Assembly: GCA_023396215.1 (NCBI GenBank)
Contig: JAEWWW010000156.1
Coordinates: 1 to 10,439, forward strand
Source of the DNA: Bacillota bacterium
Lineage (GTDB): Bacteria; Bacillota; Clostridia; Oscillospirales; Ruminococcaceae
DNA length: 10,439 nucleotides
Direction: 5' to 3'
How positions within the stretch are numbered: the stretch's first letter is position 1; the number at the start of each line of letters is the position of its first letter. The translations under genes were made by a program, and so were the position numbers. Shown here piece after piece: positions 1 to 6,003 of this stretch. The notes beneath the pieces are model-generated. The model was given only the letters and a program-made list of their open reading frames with translations, searched no databases and was not told where the DNA came from.

Positions 1-6
1 ATGATA

Positions 7-41
7 CACGGGCCGGGGGCATATGGAAACCCCGGCCCGTG
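7..41. other. 12-bp perfect inverted repeat (hairpin) at the window edge
   Basis: The arms at 7-18 and 30-41 are perfectly complementary, G+C-rich and separated by 11 bases. Neither strand shows a clear T-run after the stem, so this is not a convincing intrinsic terminator, although it could end a gene lying left of the window. It precedes a strong Shine-Dalgarno sequence at 63-70 on the plus strand. Confidence 0.5.
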
Positions 42-62
42 CACCGTTCTCACAAATGATTT

Positions 63-131
63 AAGGAGGTCATTTGGGTGAGCAAATTAGGGGCTTTCTT
101 AAAACGCCACACTCTTGGTAAATTCTACTGA
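63..131 (+). other. Shine-Dalgarno plus 17-codon GTG mini-ORF running into the dispersed repeat
   Basis: A near-ideal AAGGAGGT (63-70) lies 7 bases before a GTG at 78. From there 17 codons (VSKLGAFLKRHTLGKFY) run to a TGA at 129-131. Only the first three codons precede or straddle the repeat that starts at 86; the rest is repeat sequence. The Shine-Dalgarno lies in the loop of a 6-bp inverted repeat, AAATGA (54-59) and TCATTT (70-75). The likeliest reading is the start of a former plus-strand gene whose body was replaced by the repeat. A real small peptide or chance are both possible. The second repeat copy keeps the same frame and stop (GLGAFLKLQTLGKFY) but has no in-frame start codon, which argues against a mobile coding unit. 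Confidence 0.25.
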
Positions 132-250
132 AACCAGCATCTGCCGCGTTTAAAATGCTCGGAATACATGAAGTATTCCTGTGCTTTTGGCCTTGCAGCT
201 ACTTGTTTTCAGCGAATTCCCCGGCGGTTTTCCGTTTTAAGAAACGCCCT
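86..250 (+). repeat. Dispersed 165-bp MITE-like repeat, copy 1
   Basis: This 165-base segment aligns without gaps to 8741-8905 with 14 substitutions by hand count (about 91% identity). Its ends form an imperfect terminal inverted repeat: 89-105 matches the reverse complement of 234-250 at 15 of 17 positions. Inside is a perfect 7-bp hairpin, GGAATAC-ATGAA-GTATTCC, at about 161-179. It encodes no transposase, and no target-site duplication is visible. Terminal inverted repeats, small size and intergenic placement suggest a miniature inverted-repeat element or a structured intergenic repeat. It lies in the gene-free left end of the window, beyond the mmsB terminator. Confidence 0.85.
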
Positions 251-253
251 GGA

Positions 254-297
254 GGCTGTTTGAAAAACCGGGAAACCCCTGTGTTTTCAAACCAGCC
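254..297. other. Intergenic hairpin beyond the mmsB terminator
   Basis: The arm at 254-266 pairs with 284-297 (13 bp with one bulged C). The loop can form a small GGG/CCC stem. It lies between the repeat and the operon terminator. On the minus strand it would act as a second structure after the first terminator; no long T-run follows, so its role is unassigned. Apart from this hairpin, the repeat and the mini-ORF, nothing was found in 1-348. Confidence 0.4.
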
Positions 298-298
298 G

Positions 299-342
299 TG
301 AAATAAAGCGGGGGAGGGCGGAGGACAAAACTCCCTCCCCCG
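299..342 (-). terminator. Likely intrinsic terminator of the chvE-mmsA-mmsB operon
   Basis: A perfect 10-bp G+C-rich stem (309-318 with 333-342) surrounds a 14-base loop and begins 6 bases after the mmsB stop codon in the direction of transcription. On the minus strand it is followed by CTTTATTTCA, a short interrupted U-tract. Position and stem strength support termination; the weak U-tract lowers certainty. Confidence 0.7.
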
Positions 343-348
343 AAAGGG

Positions 349-1599
349 TTAGCCTCTTTTTTTGCGGGTGCTGATATCAAAGATAACCGCCAGCACCAAA
401 ATAGCGCCCCGGATGGCGTACTGATAGGAGATACCCACGCCCATCAGGTTCATGCCGTTGGCGAGGGAGGACATCACCAGCGCGCCGATGATAGAGCCTG
501 TCACCTTGCCGATGCCCCCCTTGGCCGAAACGCCGCCCACATAGGCCGAAGCGATGGCGTCCAGCTCAAAGGCGGTGCCCGCCGTGGTGGTGGCCGACTG
601 CAAACGGGCGGTGTACAGAATGCCCGAAAGGGCGGCCAGCATGCTCATCGACGCAAACACGATATAAGTAACCATTTTGACGTTGACGCCCGAAAGCTCT
701 GCGGCCTCGGGGTTGCCGCCAATGCCATATATATAGCGGCCAAGGGTGGTTTTGTTCATCACAAAGTTGTAAACCAGCACCACTACCGCTACCACGACCA
801 CAGTCCAGGAAAGGCCGTTGTACCCCGCCAGCACCCAAACAATGGCGCCGATGACGGCGGACATAAACAGCATCTTGATGATAAACAGCGGCAGGGATAT
901 CACCTTGAAGTTATACCGCTGCATGTTTTTACGGGCTTTCATCTGAAAATAAATCATAAACAGCACGCTTACAACGCCCACCAGCAGGGTCAGCACATGC
1001 ACGCCGGGGGCAAAGCTTTCGGGCAGCGGCAGGTCGGGGATAAAGCCGTTGCCGATGTCGTTAAAGCTTTTGTTGGGGATGATGATGGTACCGGTGCCTT
1101 CGGTTACCTGCAGCAGCATTCCTCTGAAAATCAGCATACCGGCCAGCGTGGCCACAAAGGCAGGTACCCCCACCTGCGCCACCAAAAAGCCGTAGCAAAG
1201 GCCGATTAAGATGCCGATGCCGATGACGGTAAGGATGGCGGCCCAAACCGGAAAGGCTGACTGGGTCATGAGTATGGCGGCCACCGCCCCCAAAAAGCCG
1301 GCTACAAAGCCAACCGAAAGGTCGATATGCCGGATAATCAAAATCAGCGTCATACCCACCGCCAAAACGGCGACATAACCGGTCTGGTTAATCAGGTTGC
1401 TGATGTTGCGCGAAGAGATAAACAGCCCTTTGGTCATGACGGTAAAATACAGGATGATGACCAGCAAGGCGATATACATGCCATATTCCCGAATATTTTG
1501 GTTCAGCAGCCCCGCCGATTCCTTAAAAAAGCCGGTGATATCTGCGGCGATGCCTTTTTTCTGCCGGATGTCGGGGCGGGTTTCTTTTAATGTGCTCAT
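349..1599 (-). CDS. mmsB: Multiple-monosaccharide ABC transporter permease (MmsB/GguB, XylH-like)
   Basis: Membrane subunit of a high-affinity sugar importer of the CUT2 class, forming the channel through which sugar delivered by ChvE is passed under power from MmsA. The 416-residue product has about ten hydrophobic segments (roughly 41-60, 74-110, 118-141, 145-165, 200-218, 236-258, 262-281, 308-330, 345-383, 394-409). The motif HIDLSVG at 91-97 matches the family's conserved DLSVG. The loop GRYIYGIGGNPEAAELSG (287-304) is the cytoplasmic ATPase-contact region. The long insertion between about 170 and 260 is typical of the longer XylH/GguB branch rather than RbsC (about 320 residues). The start is an ATG with AGGAG nine bases upstream; that ribosome site overlaps the mmsA stop codon, leaving a 12-base gap, so translation is probably coupled. 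The protein ends in a basic TRKKRG tail. Family is firm; sugar specificity cannot be read from sequence. Confidence 0.95.
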   Translation of the reverse strand: MSTLKETRPDIRQKKGIAADITGFFKESAGLLNQNIREYGMYIALLVIILYFTVMTKGLFISSRNISNLINQTGYVAVLAVGMTLILIIRHIDLSVGFVAGFLGAVAAILMTQSAFPVWAAILTVIGIGILIGLCYGFLVAQVGVPAFVATLAGMLIFRGMLLQVTEGTGTIIIPNKSFNDIGNGFIPDLPLPESFAPGVHVLTLLVGVVSVLFMIYFQMKARKNMQRYNFKVISLPLFIIKMLFMSAVIGAIVWVLAGYNGLSWTVVVVAVVVLVYNFVMNKTTLGRYIYGIGGNPEAAELSGVNVKMVTYIVFASMSMLAALSGILYTARLQSATTTAGTAFELDAIASAYVGGVSAKGGIGKVTGSIIGALVMSSLANGMNLMGVGISYQYAIRGAILVLAVIFDISTRKKRG

Positions 1600-1611
1600 C
1601 GTTTATCACTC

Positions 1612-3132
1612 CTAAACAGTAGCCATTTGCATAATCGTTTCCTCGGTGGCCTGCTCGGCGGGAACCTCCCCGGTAATGCGCCCTTCCGACATCACATAGA
1701 TGCGGTCGCTCATGCCCAAAACCTCCAGCAGCTCGGAAGAAATCATGATAATGCTCATGCCTTGCTCGACCAAACGGTTCATGATGGTATAAATCTCGTA
1801 CTTTGCGCCCACGTCGATGCCCCGGGTGGGTTCGTCGAGTATCAAAGTGTTGGGGGTCACAAACAGCCATTTGCCCACCGAAACCTTTTGCTGGTTGCCG
1901 CCGCTGAGGTTGCCCACCAGCTGGTCCACCGAGGGGGCCTTGATGTTGATAGACTCGCGGTACTCGTTGGAGACTTTAACCTCTTCATTTTGGTTGATAA
2001 CACCCAGCCTGCAAAGGGCCCTGAGGTTGGCCAGGGTGATGTTCTGCTTGATATCCTGAATAAGAATCAGGCCGTTGCGTTTTCTGTCCTCGGTCACATA
2101 GGCGATGCCCGCCTTTATGGCCTTGTTGGGGTGGTTCATCTGCTTTTTCTCTCCACCTACCAGAATATCGCCGCTGAGCCTGTAACCCTTGGAATTTCCA
2201 AAAACACTAAGAGCAAACTCGGTTCTGCCCGCCCCCATCAGGCCGGCGAGGCCGATGATTTCACCCCTGCGCACATGCAGGTTCACATCGTGTAAAATCT
2301 GCCGTCCGCTTTCGGGGTCGATGGCGTTGAGGTTTTTTACTTCCAGACTGATATCGCCGTATTCCTTGTTTTCCCGCTTGGGATAGATGTTCTCGATTTC
2401 CCGACCAACCATATGCTTGATAATCTCGTTTTCGGTTACCTGTTGTTCGGTAGCGTCCAGCGAGCAGATAGTTTTGCCATCCCGCAAAACGGTGATGGTG
2501 TCGGCAATGGATATGACCTCCTTAAGCTTATGCGAAATCATGATGCAGGTAACCCCCTGGGCCTTCAGCTCTTTCAGAAGCTCCAGCAGGTTGGCGCTGT
2601 CGTCCTCGTTGAGGGCGGCGGTGGGTTCGTCCAAAATCAGCAGCCTGGTTTCAAGGCTCAGGGCCTTGGCTATCTCTACCAGCTGCTGCACGCCCACGCC
2701 CAGATCCTTCACCTTGGTGGCGGGGTTGATATCCACACGCACCTTTTGCAGCATCTCGGTGGCCTTGATGATGGTTTTGTTCCAGTCCACCGTCATGCCT
2801 TTTTTTATCTCGTGGCCAAAATAAATGTTTTCATACAGGGTCAGCTCGGGGATAAGGGCCAGCTCCTGATAGATGATGGCGATGCCTGCGGCCTTGCTTT
2901 CGGCGATGCGGGCAAAGCGCTGCTCCTGCCCCTCATAGATGATGCGTCCCTCGTAGCTGCCGTAGGGGTACACCCCCGAGAGCACCTTCATCAGGGTGGA
3001 TTTTCCCGCGCCGTTTTCGCCCACAAGGCAGTGGATTTCGCCGCGCCGCACCTTAAAATTTACGTTGCTCAGCGCCTTCACCCCGGGGAACTCTTTGGTG
3101 ATGCCCTGCATTTCAAGTATGTAGTCGTTCAT
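1612..3132 (-). CDS. mmsA: Multiple-monosaccharide ABC transporter double ATPase (MmsA/GguA, XylG-like)
   Basis: Cytoplasmic ATPase driving sugar import, 506 residues, with two fused nucleotide-binding domains. Domain 1 has a canonical Walker A (GENGAGKS, 38-45), a Q-loop (YQE, 88-90), a diverged signature (LGVGVQQ, 144-150), Walker B (LLILDE, 164-169) and H-loop H201. Domain 2 has the degenerate Walker A of this family (GLMGAGRTE, 297-305, Arg in place of Lys), a good signature (LSGGNQQ, 409-415), Walker B (LILDE, 430-434) and a Ser where the H-loop His would be (about 466). One canonical and one degenerate site is the norm for RbsA/XylG/MglA proteins. I chose the ATG at 3132: GGGAG lies nine bases upstream, whereas the in-frame ATG at 3138 is only three bases from it. 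The Shine-Dalgarno can be paired by upstream sequence (see the element at 3143-3209). Confidence 0.95.
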   Translation of the reverse strand: MNDYILEMQGITKEFPGVKALSNVNFKVRRGEIHCLVGENGAGKSTLMKVLSGVYPYGSYEGRIIYEGQEQRFARIAESKAAGIAIIYQELALIPELTLYENIYFGHEIKKGMTVDWNKTIIKATEMLQKVRVDINPATKVKDLGVGVQQLVEIAKALSLETRLLILDEPTAALNEDDSANLLELLKELKAQGVTCIMISHKLKEVISIADTITVLRDGKTICSLDATEQQVTENEIIKHMVGREIENIYPKRENKEYGDISLEVKNLNAIDPESGRQILHDVNLHVRRGEIIGLAGLMGAGRTEFALSVFGNSKGYRLSGDILVGGEKKQMNHPNKAIKAGIAYVTEDRKRNGLILIQDIKQNITLANLRALCRLGVINQNEEVKVSNEYRESINIKAPSVDQLVGNLSGGNQQKVSVGKWLFVTPNTLILDEPTRGIDVGAKYEIYTIMNRLVEQGMSIIMISSELLEVLGMSDRIYVMSEGRITGEVPAEQATEETIMQMATV

Positions 3133-3142
3133 TTGCATATTC

Positions 3143-3209
3143 TCCCTGCCATATATTACGGCGGCACCCCAAGGCAGGAATTTTTCAGTGCCGAAAGTCG
3201 CCGTAATAT
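3143..3209 (-). promoter_or_regulatory. Candidate translational switch overlapping the mmsA Shine-Dalgarno
   Basis: In the mmsA leader (minus strand), 3201-3209 pairs with 3153-3161 (9 bp), and 3188-3193 pairs with 3162-3167 (6 bp). These stack into one 15-bp stem with a 7-base bulge (3194-3200) and a 20-base loop (3168-3187). The loop carries TTCCTGCC (3173-3180), complementary to GGCAGGGA (3143-3150), which contains the mmsA Shine-Dalgarno; this gives 8 pairs, one of them G-U. Only two bases separate the long stem from GGCAGGGA, too few to span 15 bp, so the full stem and this pairing should exclude each other. Keeping only the inner 6-bp stem would allow an H-type pseudoknot with an 11-base crossing loop. 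The pairings are seen directly; a switching role is inference. No known riboswitch class was recognised. Confidence 0.45.
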
Positions 3210-3213
3210 TTGA

Positions 3214-3241
3214 TTTATATGCCCTTTGGTTCTGTGCTAAA
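3214..3241 (-). promoter_or_regulatory. Weak possible internal promoter before mmsA
   Basis: On the minus strand TTTAGC (3236-3241) and TATAAA (3214-3219) are 16 bases apart. The -10 is good but the -35 matches TTGACA at only three positions. A start about seven bases downstream would fall at the 5' foot of the stem at 3201-3209. Suggestive only. Confidence 0.2.
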
Positions 3242-3255
3242 GACGATTAATAGGA

Positions 3256-3289
3256 ACGGGATAGCAACAGCGTACCATTACTATCCCGT
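3256..3289 (-). promoter_or_regulatory. chvE 3' hairpin in the chvE-mmsA gap
   Basis: A perfect 9-bp inverted repeat (ACGGGATAG and CTATCCCGT; 3256-3264 with 3281-3289) with a 16-base loop lies 16 bases after the chvE stop. On the minus strand it is followed by TCCTATTAATCG, not a proper U-tract. Such a stem between a binding-protein gene and its transporter genes commonly protects the upstream mRNA 3' end or causes partial termination, making binding protein more abundant than membrane components. That role is inferred from position. Confidence 0.5.
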
Positions 3290-3305
3290 CGATTCAGTTC
3301 TAAGC

Positions 3306-4463
3306 TTACTTCAGGCCGGTAAAGTCGCTGGCGGGATAATAGCCGGAGTCAATCAGAGCGGCCTTCACGTTGTCGGAAGAAACAACCACGACCTCGGTCT
3401 GCTTGGCCTTAATGTCGGCTGCTCCGTTGTTGTAAGAGCCTGTGGTTTCGGGGGTCTTGCCCTCGAGGATAGACACTGCCATACCAATGGAATCTTTAAC
3501 CAGTGTGCGAACATCCTTAAAGACGGTCATCGACTGTTTGCCGTCGATAATATACTGCACAGAGGCTTTTTCAGCGTCCTGACCGGTTACCTGATAGCTC
3601 TTCACGTCGGGGTCGGCGGCAAAAGCGTCGGCAATGGCGCGGGCGGTACCGTCGTTGGGGGCAAGGATGTAAACATCGCCCTTGTCGGCAGCGCCGGCAG
3701 CGGTCAGATGAGCTTCGGCCTTATTCTTGGCTTCGTTGAAGTCCCAGTTGGTGGTAATCTGACCAATGATTTTGCCCATTTCGTCGCGGGTAAGGGTTGC
3801 TTTGCTCTGGAGAGCAACAGCTTCGCTGGAGTTCTTGATAACGAAGGTGCCGTCGGCAATCTTGGGTTGCAGGCGGGCCCATGCGCCTTCAAAGAACAGG
3901 AACGCATTGTTGTCGGAGGCGGCGCCGGCATACAGGTAAAGGGGCTGGCCCTTGCCGGAAGCTTTGTCAATCAGGTACTGGCCCTGTGCCATGCCAACTG
4001 CAACGCTGTCAAAGGTTACATAGTAGTCAACCGAGGCGGTGCCGGTGATCAGACGGTCATAAGCGATGACGGTGATGCCTTCTTTTTTGGCTGCGTCTAC
4101 AGCAGCGGCAGCGGCGGCGCCATCCTGGGGACAAATGATGAGGACCTTAATGCCCTTGGCGATGAGAGCCTCAACGTTCTCTTTTTCCTTGGCCGAAGAG
4201 CCCTGGCTAAAGAGGATCTCTACCGAATAGTTGGTGGTTTTCAGAGCATCGATAAATCTGGTTTCGTCCTGTACCCATCTGGGCTCATCCTTGGTGGGCA
4301 GCACGATGCCGACATCCACGCCGCCTGACGGTGCGGGGGCCGGGGCCGGGGCTTCGCTGGAAGGAGCGGGTGTTGGAGCGGGTGCGGGTGCAGGAGTGCC
4401 GCCGCAGGCAGCCAAAGAAAGAAGGAGCGCGCTAACAAGCAGTAAGCCTACCAGTTTTTTCAT
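3306..4463 (-). CDS. chvE: Monosaccharide-binding lipoprotein (ChvE-like) of the sugar ABC importer
   Basis: Extracellular sugar-binding subunit that captures monosaccharide and delivers it to MmsB/MmsA. The 385-residue product has a lipoprotein signal: Lys-Lys, a hydrophobic run, and lipobox LAAC with Cys20 as the lipid anchor. A Pro/Ala/Ser linker (about 23-48) follows, then a type I periplasmic-binding-protein fold. Motifs shared with Agrobacterium ChvE include LPTKDEPRW (55-63), AYDRLI (134-139), DNNAFLFFEGA (184-194), PNDG (269-272), GQDAE (294-298) and SMTVFKD (311-317). I place the start at 4463, where AAAGGTGG sits a few bases upstream and the signal peptide begins directly. An in-frame ATG 24 bases upstream (4487) would add MKMKGGYY before the signal and lacks a good ribosome site. 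It is the first gene of the operon and probably the most highly expressed. The sugar could be xylose, glucose, galactose or arabinose; sequence alone does not decide. Confidence 0.95.
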   Translation of the reverse strand: MKKLVGLLLVSALLLSLAACGGTPAPAPAPTPAPSSEAPAPAPAPSGGVDVGIVLPTKDEPRWVQDETRFIDALKTTNYSVEILFSQGSSAKEKENVEALIAKGIKVLIICPQDGAAAAAAVDAAKKEGITVIAYDRLITGTASVDYYVTFDSVAVGMAQGQYLIDKASGKGQPLYLYAGAASDNNAFLFFEGAWARLQPKIADGTFVIKNSSEAVALQSKATLTRDEMGKIIGQITTNWDFNEAKNKAEAHLTAAGAADKGDVYILAPNDGTARAIADAFAADPDVKSYQVTGQDAEKASVQYIIDGKQSMTVFKDVRTLVKDSIGMAVSILEGKTPETTGSYNNGAADIKAKQTEVVVVSSDNVKAALIDSGYYPASDFTGLK

Positions 4464-4504
4464 GTAGTATCCACCTTTCATCTTCACATCGTTTTGTACG
4501 AGCT

Positions 4505-4537
4505 CCGGTCAGCCTCGCCTTATGGTCGGCTGTCCGG
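4505..4537 (-). promoter_or_regulatory. Structured 5' leader hairpin upstream of chvE
   Basis: The arms at 4505-4514 and 4528-4537 pair over 10 positions with one A-A mismatch on the minus strand around a 13-base loop. It lies between the candidate promoter and the chvE ribosome site, about 40 bases before the start codon. No T-run follows, so it is not an obvious attenuator; it may stabilise the 5' end of the mRNA. Confidence 0.4.
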
Positions 4538-4553
4538 CTCTCCCGACACCCCA

Positions 4554-4582
4554 ATCATATTATTTTTATTCCTTCAGAACAA
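4554..4582 (-). promoter_or_regulatory. Candidate sigma-A promoter for chvE-mmsA-mmsB
   Basis: On the minus strand TTGTTC (4577-4582) and TATGAT (4554-4559) are separated by 17 bases, followed by an A+T-poor leader. The -10 matches TATAAT at five of six positions and the -35 matches at three. It lies after the mutY terminator and would give a leader of roughly 80 bases. It is the best-spaced candidate in the region, but no operator for a sugar regulator or clear catabolite-response element was recognised. Confidence 0.45.
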
Positions 4583-4656
4583 TGAACGTGCTTGCGCTTT
4601 TTCATTACTTTATTGCTGACCTGCATTCTAAAAAATGCCAGATGGAAATTATTGTC

Positions 4657-4719
4657 ACAAAAAAAGAAAGACGCAGCGCCTCTCTTTGCCTGTAACCAGA
4701 CAGAGAAAGGGGCTGCGTC
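4657..4719 (-). terminator. Strong intrinsic terminator after mutY
   Basis: On the minus strand GACGCAGC (4712-4719) pairs with GCTGCGTC (4670-4677). The enclosed sequence extends the stem by about ten more pairs with one mismatch and one wobble around a short loop. The stem is followed by TTTCTTTTTTT. This is a textbook rho-independent terminator 20 bases after the mutY stop, and it separates mutY from the sugar operon. Confidence 0.92.
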
Positions 4720-4739
4720 GCCCTGTAAGGCATCTTTGC

Positions 4740-5825
4740 CTATCTTTCGAAGCTTTCCCCGAGCCAGCGGGGCAGGCCCTCTGTGTAGACCTTGAAGGCG
4801 CTGGGCAGGGGGTGGCCCTTATCCAGCGCGGCAGCGTCGGCCCACACCCAGCCGGGCAGCGGCTCGGCCTCGGCCACCTGCACCAGCCAGCCCTGCATCT
4901 GCCACTCGATGTGGGTAAAAATGTGCTTGGCCGGGCCCAGCGGCAGCATGCGCAGGGGGTCAAGCCCCAGCTCCTCCAGCAGCGTTTTCACCTGCGGGGA
5001 GGCCAGCGCCCCTTCAAGGTTGAGCGGCTCCCACAGCCCGGCCAGCAGCCCCTTGCCCGCCCGGCGGCGGATGAGGGTGCGCCCCTGCGAGATGACCACC
5101 GCAATAGTGCGCTGCTCCATCCGGCGGGGCTTTTTGCCGGTTTTGACCGGCAGCAGCGGGGCGTTGCCCCTGCGGTAGCCCTCGCAAACCCCGGCAAAGG
5201 GGCAGAGCAGGCAGCGGGGCTGCCCGTTGGGCAGGCAGACGGTGGCCCCCAGCTCCATCATGGCCTGAGTAAAATCGCCCGCCTGCCGGGGGGGTATCTG
5301 GGCCGCCAGCGCCTCGCGGCAGGCGCGCTTCACCTCGGGCAGAGCGATATCCGCCTCGCTGGCGCAGACCCGCGCCACCACCCGCAGCACGTTGCCGTCC
5401 ACCGCAGGCGTCGGGATACCAAAGGCAATCGAGGCCACCGCCCCCGCCGTGTATTCGCCTACCCCCGGCAGGGTCAGCAGCTGCTCATAATCGGCGGGGA
5501 GCTGCCCGCCGTGGCGTTCCATCACCTGCCGGGCGGCCTTTTGCAGGTTGCGCGCCCGGCTGTAGTAGCCCAGCCCTTCCCAGAGCTTGAGCAGCTGCTC
5601 CTCGGGGGCGTCCGCCAGCGCCGCCACATGGGGCAGCGCCTCGACAAAGCGGTGAAAATAGGGGATAACCGCCTCCACACGGGTCTGCTGGAGCATAATT
5701 TCAGAAACCCACACCCGGTAGGGGGTGGGTTCGCTGCGCCAGGGCAGCACCCGGGCGTTTTGGCGGTACCATGTCAAAAGCGCCTCTACCGGCAGGCGGG
5801 GCAGATTAATAGGGGAATGACTCAT
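4740..5825 (-). CDS. mutY: Adenine DNA glycosylase MutY
   Basis: Base-excision repair enzyme that removes adenine mispaired with 8-oxoguanine, preventing G:C to T:A mutations. The 361-residue product shows the whole family layout. The catalytic Glu42 lies in SEIMLQQTRV. A helix-hairpin-helix spans LPGVGEYTAG (119-128), and the catalytic Asp143 is in VDGNV. The iron-sulfur cluster cysteines are 197, 205, 208 and 214 (C-x7-C-x2-C-x5-C); E. coli has x6 in the first gap. A C-terminal NUDIX-like 8-oxoguanine recognition domain (about 236-361) contains GLLAGLWEPL and KHIFTHIEW. The start is the ATG at 5825, with AGGAG about eight bases upstream; an in-frame TTG immediately before it (5828) is unlikely to be used. 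It lies 254 bp downstream of the reductase, with a palindrome-rich gap between, and ends at a strong terminator. Confidence 0.97.
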   Translation of the reverse strand: MSHSPINLPRLPVEALLTWYRQNARVLPWRSEPTPYRVWVSEIMLQQTRVEAVIPYFHRFVEALPHVAALADAPEEQLLKLWEGLGYYSRARNLQKAARQVMERHGGQLPADYEQLLTLPGVGEYTAGAVASIAFGIPTPAVDGNVLRVVARVCASEADIALPEVKRACREALAAQIPPRQAGDFTQAMMELGATVCLPNGQPRCLLCPFAGVCEGYRRGNAPLLPVKTGKKPRRMEQRTIAVVISQGRTLIRRRAGKGLLAGLWEPLNLEGALASPQVKTLLEELGLDPLRMLPLGPAKHIFTHIEWQMQGWLVQVAEAEPLPGWVWADAAALDKGHPLPSAFKVYTEGLPRWLGESFER

Positions 5826-5869
5826 CAAATGTTACTCCTGTATTTGCAATCTGTGGGGGCCAAGGTCAA

Positions 5870-5912
5870 ACCACCCCGGCACCTCCGGGTGCCACCCCTC
5901 CAAGGAGGGGAA
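5870..5912. repeat. Two-hairpin palindromic repeat unit, copy a
   Basis: Read on the plus strand, ACCACC is followed by hairpin GGCACC-TCCG-GGTGCC (5878-5893) and then CCCCTCC-AA-GGAGGGG (5895-5910). The same plan recurs at 6011-6049 with different bases but preserved pairing. The look resembles REP-like palindromic repeats scattered between genes in gut Clostridia. Copy number in the genome cannot be judged here. Confidence 0.6.
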
Positions 5913-5928
5913 TGGGAACTCGCCATAG

Positions 5929-5989
5929 GGACGGGATAGTATCCGTCCGTGGCTTTATCGCAGATAATCTGCCTTTATCAGAAGGCAGA
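5929..5989. repeat. Cluster of three adjacent palindromes
   Basis: GGACGG (5929-5934) pairs with CCGTCC (5943-5948). GCAGATAATCTGC (5960-5972) is a perfect 6+1+6 dyad. TCTGCCTT (5968-5975) pairs with AAGGCAGA (5982-5989). The last two overlap and so compete. The third stem is on the correct side to follow the reductase gene, but its minus-strand tail ATTATCTGCG is a poor U-tract. The 13-base dyad could be a protein-binding site. Role unknown. Confidence 0.45.
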
Positions 5990-6003
5990 AGCCCACATCA
6001 CCC

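Noticed and set aside
1627..2295. Plus-strand open frame of 222 codons opposite mmsA
   Set aside because: Antisense shadow of the second ATPase domain; no supporting ribosome site or motif.
3143..3209. Full 15-bp stem combined with loop-to-Shine-Dalgarno pseudoknot
   Set aside because: Only two bases join the stem to the pairing partner, too short to cross 15 bp; kept instead as mutually exclusive folds or a pseudoknot with the inner 6-bp stem only.
3210..4328. Long plus-strand open frame (372 codons) opposite chvE
   Set aside because: It lies almost wholly antisense to a clear ChvE-family gene, has no recognisable domain, and is explained by codon bias of the real gene.
4586..4604. Possible catabolite-response element near the chvE promoter (GAAAAAGCGCAAGC on the minus strand)
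   Set aside because: It has a CG core but lacks the dyad symmetry and key bases of the CcpA consensus.
4635..5939. Long plus-strand open frame (434 codons) opposite mutY
   Set aside because: Antisense to an intact MutY with all catalytic residues, running through its terminator; no domain content.
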